Below, in pieces: positions 34,043 to 42,214 of a stretch of DNA of 64,000 bases. A program made the translations under genes and the position numbers. Every line of letters begins with the position of its first letter. Position 1 is the first letter of the stretch. The notes beneath the pieces were generated by a model. It ran no database searches. It was given only the letters and a program-made list of their open reading frames with translations, and was not told where the DNA came from. Source of the DNA: Kordiimonas laminariae (GTDB lineage Bacteria; Pseudomonadota; Alphaproteobacteria; Sphingomonadales; Kordiimonadaceae); NCBI RefSeq assembly GCF_023008165.1, contig NZ_JAKQZA010000008.1:84478-148477 (forward strand). The letters run 5' to 3'.

Positions 34043-36462
34043 TATAGTGTCCTTAACTGGTAGGGGATAGAAGGTGCAGGTTTCGCTGGTTTCTTCAGTT
34101 TCAGCAGTGCCGGCAGAAGCGCCCATGTAAGGAGCAGGCACATGGTGAAACCAATTATCGCCAACAGCCCCATAGAGCGAAGCCCGCCCATTGATGCCGT
34201 GATCAAACCACCGAATCCAAGAAGTGTCGTAAGCGTCGTGATACTGGACGCCTTGCCCGTCGTGGCCATGACTTCTGTGAGACTTGAGCCGCCCTCACGA
34301 AACCGCTCATAAATATGAATGCCATTATCAACCGAAATGCCGATGAGCGACGGGATAATCACCATGTTGATAATGGACAGTTGAATACCGGAGAATGCCA
34401 TAACAGCCATGGTGAAAAGCAATCCAACAAGTGTCGGCAGCAGAATGATCAGGGTGCCACTCACAGAACGTACAAACATGAAAACAACGAGAAGGGTAAT
34501 ACTGCCCACAAGAAGCACGGCCTTCACTGCATCAGCCTTCATGAGCTGGAGCATCTCAACGAAAATAAAACTCTCGGATGCCGGATGATAGGTTTTTGCG
34601 TTCACTGTGAAGGAAGCCACATCATCATAAAACTGTGCCGCCAAGCGCGCGTCATCCATAGTTACGGAATTATAGATATACATCAGATATCCGGGCTTAC
34701 TTTCGTCCCCCAGGAACACCCGGCGCATAGCGGGCGGCAGATCATCGACACCAAATGTATCAATCTGCAGGTATTTAGCTTTGTCTTCTACGCTTTCTGG
34801 TACAGGCCCGCTTTCTTCCAGCCTGCTCCACATACGTTTGATCACCTCAAGACGTTCCGCTTGCTCTGTACGGTCAGGCACAAAATTACGTACGCTTGTG
34901 AGCTTCGCAATTGTTGGTGTTTCCGTGTCCGCTTTGGCATATTCTTCAAAATAGGCCTCGATAGCTTTCACTTCATCAAGGTTTTCCACAACCAGAACAG
35001 CTCTGTCGTGCCCGCCTTTGAAGATATTTTTTGATTGAGTTACAGCCCACTGATGATCAGCTTTTTTAGCTGCCTCAAGGTTTTTGAAATTACGTTCAAA
35101 GCTTATTTGTGGTGCCAGATATCCCGCGATAACAACCATCGGCAACAAACAAAGAAATACCTTTCGGCTGTGCTTTCCGCCTAACCCCCAAAAAGCATTA
35201 GTGAAATTCTGTTTCTTCTTACGTGGTTGCCAGTTGATATAACGCTCAGAGAATGTAAGCAGTGCAGGAAACACTGTGTACATGGAAATATAAATCAGCA
35301 GGATACCGCTGCCAGCGATAAAGCCAAATTCTCGGAATGCCCGAAACTCTGTGAGCATAAGCGACAAGAACCCACTGGCTGTAGTGACAGCCGCAATCAA
35401 GGATGCTTTTCCAGTATGCCCAATCACCTCACCAAGGGTAGATATATGGGTTTCACCCTTTGCCCTTAGTTCTTCATAACGGCTGAAATTATGGATGCCG
35501 AAATCAATCCCCAACCCAAAAAGGATAAGTGCGAGGAAAATAGTGATCAGGTTCAAGCCCCCTACCACAACAGCTGTCAGGCCGATGGTCCAAATAATGC
35601 CAATCACAAGCGGCAGGATGATAAGAAAAACAGCAGATAATCTGCGGTAATAAATGAGCAACAACAACACAATTAAGGAGATAGAACTGCCGAGCCCGGT
35701 TCCCACATCCCCTATCACTGCATCATACTGAGCCACTTTGTTTCTGATACGCCCCGCGATGCCCACATGGATACCGCTATCCTCAGCATTCAAATCAAGC
35801 GCATCAATGATAGACACCACATCACTAATCATTTTCTTAGCTTCACCAAGCCCTTCAAAACCTGGCTTCGGCCAGATAACCAGCGCCTGTGTAAGCCCAT
35901 CATCAGAGATAAATCGCTGTTCGGTTTCAATAGTCTGCTCTTCTTCAAATGGCGTTTCTTCGGTTACTTCGCTCGAAGCCTCAACTCCGCTCCCAACAAG
36001 CGTTATACTGATAGGAATGCCGGTTTTTTCCTTAAAAGCTCGTGCCGTTGAAGAAAGTATTTCTTCCTCAAGTGTGGTTTCCAGTTTCTCTAATTCAGGT
36101 ACACTGAGCTGCAACAGCTTATGCCGTTCAAGCACCGAAATATCTTCAAAATACTGTACGCTTTCACTCCACAATAACGGCCGAGTAACCGCTTCAAGAA
36201 TGAACAATACTTCTTGTACTTTTGCTTGGTCTTCACCACGCACTAACACTTGGATAGAAGCAAAACTGCCAGCCTTTTCCATAGCAGACTGGAGTGTTTT
36301 CACACTCGCTGCACCTTCCGGCATCAAGGCTTCAAGTTTGGTGGAAACCTTGAGGTTACCAATCTGCGTAAATGAGACCCACAGCAGAACAACAACTAGC
36401 AGCAACACCAATTTGTGCCGAACACAAATCAGCTCAGCCATTCTGTTGCTCAATAATGTCAT
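34042..36462 (-). CDS. MMPL/RND-family exporter
   Basis: 806 residues, two 6-TM halves each with a large periplasmic loop: N-half (LKVSTKLEALMPEGAASVKT), FGLGIDFGIHNFSRYEELR in TM4, and a C-half with VDNGIHIYERFREGG. HpnN-like layout, somewhat shorter. Proton-driven lipid or lipid-conjugate export is usual for this group. Cotranscribed with the cytidylyltransferase; convergent with the phosphotransferase/flippase pair. Confidence 0.9.
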   Translation of the reverse strand: MTLLSNRMAELICVRHKLVLLLVVVLLWVSFTQIGNLKVSTKLEALMPEGAASVKTLQSAMEKAGSFASIQVLVRGEDQAKVQEVLFILEAVTRPLLWSESVQYFEDISVLERHKLLQLSVPELEKLETTLEEEILSSTARAFKEKTGIPISITLVGSGVEASSEVTEETPFEEEQTIETEQRFISDDGLTQALVIWPKPGFEGLGEAKKMISDVVSIIDALDLNAEDSGIHVGIAGRIRNKVAQYDAVIGDVGTGLGSSISLIVLLLLIYYRRLSAVFLIILPLVIGIIWTIGLTAVVVGGLNLITIFLALILFGLGIDFGIHNFSRYEELRAKGETHISTLGEVIGHTGKASLIAAVTTASGFLSLMLTEFRAFREFGFIAGSGILLIYISMYTVFPALLTFSERYINWQPRKKKQNFTNAFWGLGGKHSRKVFLCLLPMVVIAGYLAPQISFERNFKNLEAAKKADHQWAVTQSKNIFKGGHDRAVLVVENLDEVKAIEAYFEEYAKADTETPTIAKLTSVRNFVPDRTEQAERLEVIKRMWSRLEESGPVPESVEDKAKYLQIDTFGVDDLPPAMRRVFLGDESKPGYLMYIYNSVTMDDARLAAQFYDDVASFTVNAKTYHPASESFIFVEMLQLMKADAVKAVLLVGSITLLVVFMFVRSVSGTLIILLPTLVGLLFTMAVMAFSGIQLSIINMVIIPSLIGISVDNGIHIYERFREGGSSLTEVMATTGKASSITTLTTLLGFGGLITASMGGLRSMGLLAIIGFTMCLLLTWALLPALLKLKKPAKPAPSIPYQLRTL

Positions 36463-36587
36463 TAGCCGCTACCTCAACTCATACAAACTTGCGTTTCAGA
36501 GTGAATAACGGAGCGAAAGTACCCTAACCTCCGAAATAAAATCACGGTAGGGGTTTCGATGTTCTACCCCAGCCCTCGACCTAACTA

Positions 36588-36646
36588 TTACAAACGTAAT
36601 ATTATGCTTGACTCCATCTTTTACACGCGTAATATTACAAGCGTAA
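36588..36646. promoter_or_regulatory. BlaI operators (three) and promoter
   Basis: Three copies of TTACANNCGTAA-type palindromes: TTACAAACGTAA (36588-36599), TTACACGCGTAA (36621-36632) and TTACAAGCGTAA (36635-36646). They overlap a promoter, -35 TTGACT (36608-36613), 16-base gap, -10 TAATAT (36630-36635). Repressor bound at the last two would block RNA polymerase. Match to the adjacent BlaI-type gene from 36669 is direct; BlaI/MecI sites have TACA-N2-TGTA cores, similar in geometry. Confidence 0.8.
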
Positions 36647-36668
36647 TAGATAAGAGAAGTAGTAACTT

Positions 36669-37040
36669 ATGACTAAAATCAGCGATGCAGAACAAATCAT
36701 CATGGAAGCGCTTTGGAACAAAAGCCCTCTCACGGCCCATGAGGTGGTGGCTGAAATCGCCGAACCGAACGGTTGGAGTGACGCTACCGTTCGCACGCTG
36801 CTCAATCGCCTCCTGAAAAAAGAAGCTATTTCTGCTGAGCGTGTAAATCGGCAATATCTGTACCGACCACTTCTTGAATGTAATGCATTTGTGAAAACCG
36901 AAAGTCAGAAATTCCTTGGCAGGTTTTTTGATGGCAAATTGGCACCCTTTGTATCCCAGTTCGTTGGGGAAAATGGTCTGAAACAACAGGATATTGCTGA
37001 TCTGAAGCAACTGCTCAAGGATATTGAAGATGCTGAATAG
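36669..37040 (+). CDS. BlaI/MecI/CopY-family repressor
   Basis: 123 residues. Winged helix with ISDAEQIIMEALWNKSPLTA, WSDATVRTLLNRLLKKEAI and the C-terminal dimerisation helix, which in BlaI is cut by the sensor-activated protease. 23 bases after the last operator. Its end overlaps the M56 gene by 11 bases, the usual repressor-sensor pairing. Confidence 0.94.
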   Translation: MTKISDAEQIIMEALWNKSPLTAHEVVAEIAEPNGWSDATVRTLLNRLLKKEAISAERVNRQYLYRPLLECNAFVKTESQKFLGRFFDGKLAPFVSQFVGENGLKQQDIADLKQLLKDIEDAE

Positions 37041-38604
37041 TGCCCTGGAAACACTTATTTCCTTCAGCGTGGTTTTATCAGTAGCAATCCTGCTGGTGCT
37101 GATGCTCAGAAAACAGGTGCGCCAGCATTTGGGGGCTTCAGCTGGTTATATGGTATGGGTAGCTGTGCCGTTTTCCCTGTTGATATACTTCCTGCCTTTT
37201 GCCGCACTGTTCATAGAGCAACAAGCTGCTTCACAACCGATCTATGCCGCATTTCTTCTGGAAGAAGTTGTTCCAATCCCTGTTGCGACATCAAACATAC
37301 AGCAAACAGTTTCCAGTTTTTTCCCCAGCGGCATTGCTACGCCAGCAATAACACTATGGGTCTTAGGTTTCGTGTTATCAGCGGCTATTTTCGTTATCAG
37401 ACAAAGGCGCCTGAAAACATTACTTTCACCAATCAAGAATTCAGGCAAAGGGTATTACCAATCAAATACAGAAGCCGTTGGCCCTGCACTTATCGGCCTG
37501 ATCAAACCTAAAATCATCGTCCCACCACATTTTGAAACCCAATATAGCTCTGAGGAACAGCGGTTGATCCTTACTCATGAGCGGGTACACCAAAAACATA
37601 AAGACCCACTTGTTAATGGTATTACCGCCCTGCTCCAGCTTATCAACTGGTTTAATCCACTGATTCATTATGCAGCGGGGAAACTCTTTATAGATCAGGA
37701 ACTGGCATGTGATGCAGCTGTACTTCGGCAATTCCCTGAGGCACGCAAACGGTATGCAAACACCCTTTTGCACGCCCACCGCGAACTTGTTCCAAACGCC
37801 CTCAACTGCTTTTGGTCGGGCCGGGAAAAACACCCATTTGTAGAACGTATTCAGGCTATTCAGCTGGAAGCTTTAAATGGCCCTAAAAAAGCAAACAACC
37901 TTCTAGCATTGGGCACAATTTCCATCGTTACTCTTGCCGCCGTCCTGCCAGACTGGAACAAGCAGTTACGACAAATAACGCCTTCCATCGCCACCTTCGC
38001 CTCCACAGACCAGCTGGCACTGATTTCAGCAGCTCAAAAAGGTGATACTATAGAAGCCGCAAAACTTCTTAAAAGCGGTGTAAATCCAAATATCAGTATT
38101 TCACCTTACGGCACACCGCTTATTATTGCTGCATCCCGTGGTGATACAAAAATGGCAGAAACTCTGATGGCTCACGGAGCTAAAGCTGACCTCTCCGCCA
38201 GAGGCAAGGGTTTTCCGCTTTTATCAGCCGTTGAAAGGGAAGATATTGCGCTGGTTGCCCAGCTTCTAAAGAACGGGGCAACAATTAACGCACTTGTACC
38301 TGAAATGGATGCCAGCCCGCTTGCAACAGCCGCGAAGATAGCTAATCCGGATATGGTTTCACTTCTTCTCGCCCATAAGGCTGATCCGAATATGCCTGTT
38401 GATGATGAAGGCTCTGCCCTGATAGCAGCAGTATCATCTGGTAAACTGGAAATCGTTGAAATGCTGGTACGCGCGGGGGCTAATACGAAAGCCGTTGGCC
38501 GCCTAGAAGAAAGTAATCATCAAGAACGCCATACCACCGCCCTAAAAGAAGCAAAACGCCAAAAGCGGAATGACATAGAGCGGTATTTGATCCAACTCGA
38601 ATAA
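37030..38604 (+). CDS. M56 (BlaR1-like) membrane protease with ankyrin repeats
   Basis: 524 residues from ATG 37030 (AAGGA upstream; a TTG at 37024 also open). N-terminal helices with four TM segments, a zinc protease HERVH at about 183-187 followed by QKHKDPLVNG, then a last TM near 290-310 (LLALGTISIVTLAAVLP). Instead of the penicillin-binding sensor of BlaR1, the C-terminus has about five ankyrin repeats (330-520; GTPLIIAASRGDTKMAETLM). Topology would place ankyrins in the periplasm. Presumably cleaves or triggers cleavage of the BlaI-type repressor in response to a protein or peptide ligand. Confidence 0.88.
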   Translation: MLNSALETLISFSVVLSVAILLVLMLRKQVRQHLGASAGYMVWVAVPFSLLIYFLPFAALFIEQQAASQPIYAAFLLEEVVPIPVATSNIQQTVSSFFPSGIATPAITLWVLGFVLSAAIFVIRQRRLKTLLSPIKNSGKGYYQSNTEAVGPALIGLIKPKIIVPPHFETQYSSEEQRLILTHERVHQKHKDPLVNGITALLQLINWFNPLIHYAAGKLFIDQELACDAAVLRQFPEARKRYANTLLHAHRELVPNALNCFWSGREKHPFVERIQAIQLEALNGPKKANNLLALGTISIVTLAAVLPDWNKQLRQITPSIATFASTDQLALISAAQKGDTIEAAKLLKSGVNPNISISPYGTPLIIAASRGDTKMAETLMAHGAKADLSARGKGFPLLSAVEREDIALVAQLLKNGATINALVPEMDASPLATAAKIANPDMVSLLLAHKADPNMPVDDEGSALIAAVSSGKLEIVEMLVRAGANTKAVGRLEESNHQERHTTALKEAKRQKRNDIERYLIQLE

Positions 38605-38644
38605 CACACCGACTTTTCCCAACCAAAACCTCATCACCCAACAC

Positions 38645-38667
38645 CTTCAAAGATTTCCTCTTTGAAG
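38645..38667 (+). promoter_or_regulatory. Hairpin ahead of esterase ribosome site
   Basis: CTTCAAAGA (38645-38653) pairs with TCTTTGAAG (38659-38667), 5-base loop, 4 bases before GGAG of the esterase gene. No T run, so translational rather than transcriptional control is likelier. Confidence 0.4.
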
Positions 38668-38680
38668 AAAGGAGACACTT

Positions 38681-39706
38681 ATGCCGAATTCACTGAAACC
38701 CTTATTATTTGCATTCTTTGTGCTGCTGCTTTTAAACCCGTCTGTGCATGCTGACGAGCACATATCGTTTAAATATGAAACAGCAAAAATCACCTCTGAA
38801 CACCTGCAAAAAGAAAAGCAAATCTATATCCATCTGCCACCTTCTTACTCAGAAGAGAAGAAGCGTGCTTACCCGGTTTTATACGTATTAAACCGTCCAG
38901 AAAACTTCCTGATTTCCAGCCAGATTGTGGATTTTCTCTCAAGCAAAGAAAATATCCCAGAAACTATTGTCGTCGGCATTCCGCATAGTGGTAACTCCCG
39001 TTTTGAATATAGTCCCTATGACAGCGATACTCGTAGAGGGGAAATGGATAGCTTTCACCGCTTTCTAAAGGAAGACATCTTCCCTTATATCAACAGCACT
39101 TATAGAATCGCACCGTCCAAAGCAATTGTCGGGCATTCCCTTGCCGGGCTTTTCGTGACAGATCTTTTCATTCATGAACCTGATCTTTTCAACAGCTTCA
39201 TTGCTCTCAGCCCTTCTTATCATCATGGGAAGCCGGTACTTAAAGATATGCGTGCGTTTCTGACAACACATGAAACAAACGACAAAGTATTTTACGCAAG
39301 CCTGGGCAGCGATGAGTATTACCGGATAGAAAATGAATACTCGAAAATGCGTCAGATTTTTAACGAAACCAAACCTGAAGGACTACGCTGGAATATCGGC
39401 GATATTAGAAACGCCTCACACCGATCTCTCATTCTTCCAGGTCTCATTGATGCGCTGAGTTTCATCTATGAGGGCTATAATCTATCGATGCCTCAATTCA
39501 GGAAACAAGGCTATAACGGCATTATCGCTCACTATGCACAGCTTTCAAAAGAGCTTGGAATTATAGCCACACCATCAAAAGAGGACCTCGAAAGCCTACT
39601 GAGATATTTCAGTAATCCTGACCGTAAAAATGATCCAGATATTGCACCACACCTGAACGATTACATTGAAGATTTAAATCGGCTTTTGAAACACTTCTAC
39701 AGCTAG
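38681..39706 (+). CDS. Secreted alpha/beta-hydrolase esterase (esterase D/Fes-like)
   Basis: 341 residues with a signal peptide (LKPLLFAFFVLLLLNPSVHA|DE). Putative esterase family: LPPSYSEEKKRAYPVLYVLN, nucleophile elbow GHSLAGLF, and acidic/His residues towards ASHRSLILPG. Probably periplasmic. Sits 76 bases after the M56 gene in the same direction and may be part of the BlaI regulon. Substrate unknown. Confidence 0.88.
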   Translation: MPNSLKPLLFAFFVLLLLNPSVHADEHISFKYETAKITSEHLQKEKQIYIHLPPSYSEEKKRAYPVLYVLNRPENFLISSQIVDFLSSKENIPETIVVGIPHSGNSRFEYSPYDSDTRRGEMDSFHRFLKEDIFPYINSTYRIAPSKAIVGHSLAGLFVTDLFIHEPDLFNSFIALSPSYHHGKPVLKDMRAFLTTHETNDKVFYASLGSDEYYRIENEYSKMRQIFNETKPEGLRWNIGDIRNASHRSLILPGLIDALSFIYEGYNLSMPQFRKQGYNGIIAHYAQLSKELGIIATPSKEDLESLLRYFSNPDRKNDPDIAPHLNDYIEDLNRLLKHFYS

Positions 39707-39709
39707 ACA

Positions 39710-39745
39710 TTAAGGAGCTGCCTTTGCAGCTCCTTAATTTTAGGT
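39710..39745 (+). terminator. Rho-independent terminator
   Basis: TTAAGGAGCTGC (39710-39721) and GCAGCTCCTTAA (39726-39737), 12-bp stem with CTTT loop, followed by TTTTAGGTTTT. Directly after the esterase gene, whose message it ends; also separates it from the convergent TolC-type gene. Confidence 0.88.
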
Positions 39746-39749
39746 TTTG

Positions 39750-41186
39750 CTAAAACAAACCCAACTTCTGCAAATTCATGGAAGCGGCATAAAAATTAGC
39801 AAGCGAGATACGCTGCACAAGGTGAGCTTTGAGCTCCTCAATTTGCGCGGTTGTAGCTCTTTCTTCCCGAATATTCAGCAAGAAGAAGTCACTGGCACCA
39901 TTTTGAAAACGCATCTGTTCCGCGTCTGCAAGAAGCCTGGATTGTCTGGTTTCCTGTTTCGCAAGTTCAAGCATTTCCGCAGACACTTTAAGATCAAGCG
40001 TTACCCGTTTAAGCTCAAGTTGAATTTTATCCTGCACCATTCTGGTTTTCTGCCTTAGCGCCTTCCGTTTTGCTTTCGCAGCAGTTAGTTTGCCCTTAGC
40101 CTTTCTCTGGCCAAGCGAGATAGAAAACTGGAGGCCGACAACAGTATCTGTAGATGCGCGTGATGAACCACCTTCTGCAATAGAGCCAAAATCCCTTGAT
40201 AGTTCGAGCGACAGATCCAGTTGCGGTGCAAGATCATTTTCCCGTAAATTCACAGTTTGATTAAGCCGTTCAATAGCAAGTTTTAACTGTTGTAGCTCCG
40301 GCCTGTTCTGAAGCAACTGACCAGGCCGTAAAATCAACGGAAAAACAACGCTTTCTTGCTGATCAAAAACAGTAACATCGGGCAGTTCATACGCTTCAGG
40401 CAATCGTGTAGTACCTTCCTTATTTCGAAGATAATAGCTAAGCATGATAGCCGAGGTCTGAAAGCGCTGTTTTGCTTCGGTTACCAATTTCTCACGGCGC
40501 GTAATATTTTGCCTGTTTTCCAGAATAAAGATATCAGCCACCGCGCCTTCTTTTACCTGAATTTCAAGGGCTTTCTGCCGCTCATTTGCAATCTGTAAAA
40601 GCTGCCGATAAACATCATACTGATGCCCCGTCACAACCCAGTTCCAATAGGCTTGGGTAGCCTGCTGCTGAATAATAATTTTCTGGAACAGGATATCGGT
40701 TTCAGCCTGCTTTTGAGCTAGAGCCGTATCCCGGATATTAAAACGGTTTTCATCAATATCCTTGTTCCGTAGAAGCGAAAAGAGCGTGCCCACTTTAAAT
40801 TCACCAAGTGTATTGGTGAAATATTCATCTTCATAAATTGGAAACCGACCATCAGAGATACGGTACTTGCCGTAAACTTGTGCCCCGTAAACACCAATGT
40901 TTTGTTTGGCTTCAAGTTCAACGACAGACCCACTCCAGAAACCTGTTGCCCGACTGAAACCACTAGCGCCCAAATTTACATCAAATGCACCTTGGGCTGC
41001 CTGCGCGTAGCCTGCGGCTTCATTCTTTTCTGCAATTTCCATCAAGATTTCAGGTACATTCCGTACCGAGGAAGCCAAAACGTCTTCAAGCGTTAATGGT
41101 TTATCCTGAGCCGACGCCCCGAAAGACATATGCAGCACCGCTAGCATACCCGTTACAATGCTCAGTTTTTTAAGAACATAAAACAT
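39750..41186 (-). CDS. TolC-family outer-membrane efflux protein
   Basis: 478 residues, signal peptide (LSIVTGMLAVLHMSFGASAQ), two OEP repeats with long coiled coils (AKQETRQSRLLADAEQMRFQ, NGASDFFLLNIREERATTAQ). Forms the outer-membrane exit channel. Last gene of the small ORF-ABC-HlyD-TolC set, 11 bases after the adaptor gene. Confidence 0.93.
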   Translation of the reverse strand: MFYVLKKLSIVTGMLAVLHMSFGASAQDKPLTLEDVLASSVRNVPEILMEIAEKNEAAGYAQAAQGAFDVNLGASGFSRATGFWSGSVVELEAKQNIGVYGAQVYGKYRISDGRFPIYEDEYFTNTLGEFKVGTLFSLLRNKDIDENRFNIRDTALAQKQAETDILFQKIIIQQQATQAYWNWVVTGHQYDVYRQLLQIANERQKALEIQVKEGAVADIFILENRQNITRREKLVTEAKQRFQTSAIMLSYYLRNKEGTTRLPEAYELPDVTVFDQQESVVFPLILRPGQLLQNRPELQQLKLAIERLNQTVNLRENDLAPQLDLSLELSRDFGSIAEGGSSRASTDTVVGLQFSISLGQRKAKGKLTAAKAKRKALRQKTRMVQDKIQLELKRVTLDLKVSAEMLELAKQETRQSRLLADAEQMRFQNGASDFFLLNIREERATTAQIEELKAHLVQRISLANFYAASMNLQKLGLF

Positions 41187-41197
41187 ATCGGCGTGCC

Positions 41198-42214
41198 TTA
41201 AGGGGTGGATGTTTTGCGAAATTCAGGGGGAAAGTTATTGAGCTGCCGCCATACTTCATAGCCAACTGATACAGTTTCAAAGGTTACCCAACCACGGGCT
41301 TTTGAACCAAACCTCACGTAAGAGCTATCGGGCCAGGGGTGTGGGTCAGATTTATCTTCCTGCACCAATACCCTGAAGAGACCGTTTGGGTCCGCCGTTG
41401 GATCAATCGCTACAATTTCTCCACTAAAAATCCCCACAGCTGCTGAGGGCCAACCGCTAAACTGAATACTCGGCCACCCTTCAAACTGCAGGCGAACTTT
41501 ATCTCCGATGCGCGCAAGCGCGATATCTCTGCCGTCGATGTAAAGGGCTACAGCCCGTTCTGCATTCGCTGGGATAAAAGTAGCCACCACATCACCAGCT
41601 TTTAAGAAGGTAGAGCTATCACCTGCATTTACTCTCAGGATCACACCGTCTCTCGGTGCACGAACAAATTGCACAGAACTACGAGACAGGGATACATCAA
41701 GCCTTGTTAGTTGGGCGGAAGCCTCAGCAACCTTGCTTTTCATATCCTCTACTCGAATACGCACAGCTTCAAAATCACGGCGAGAGGCCAAGCCTTCATT
41801 GAAAAGCTTTTCGGTACGAGCCAGATCCAGTTCTGCGGTTTTCATAGCGTTCTGGTTAGCTTCCAGTTTAAAGGCAACCTGTTGCCGCTCTGTTTGCAGA
41901 CGTTCAAGGAAATTAGGATCATTATCCACAATCTGCAGGATAGGATCATTGGCTTTCACATAGCTGCCATCCTCTACAAACCATTTCTGAATGCGCCCGG
42001 AAACAAGTGCATTGATTTCCTGCACCCGGTCATTTGGGCTAAGGGCAATAATGCTGCCGCGGCCATAAGTGGTTTGTACCCACGGCATGAAAACCAAAAA
42101 TAGAATAACTGCTATGAGACCGGTGGCTATCATAATTGCTACTGCTCTCATCACCTTTGGTGGCTGAATACTTTCAAGGGTTTTGAAATAGGCCTGCGTA
42201 CGGTCTGTAGTCAT
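41198..42214 (-). CDS. HlyD-family periplasmic adaptor
   Basis: 338 residues. N-terminal TM (AVAIMIATGLIAVILFLVFMP), barrel-sandwich hybrid and helical hairpin (RTEKLFNEGLASRRDFEAVR), then a beta-barrel domain (VRAPRDGVILRVNAG). Links inner-membrane transporter and TolC. Overlaps the ABC gene by 4 bases. Confidence 0.93.
   Translation of the reverse strand: MTTDRTQAYFKTLESIQPPKVMRAVAIMIATGLIAVILFLVFMPWVQTTYGRGSIIALSPNDRVQEINALVSGRIQKWFVEDGSYVKANDPILQIVDNDPNFLERLQTERQQVAFKLEANQNAMKTAELDLARTEKLFNEGLASRRDFEAVRIRVEDMKSKVAEASAQLTRLDVSLSRSSVQFVRAPRDGVILRVNAGDSSTFLKAGDVVATFIPANAERAVALYIDGRDIALARIGDKVRLQFEGWPSIQFSGWPSAAVGIFSGEIVAIDPTADPNGLFRVLVQEDKSDPHPWPDSSYVRFGSKARGWVTFETVSVGYEVWRQLNNFPPEFRKTSTP

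Noticed and set aside
35738..36508. 256-codon plus-strand frame inside the MMPL exporter gene
   Set aside because: Antisense shadow rich in serine; the minus-strand frame has clear RND features.
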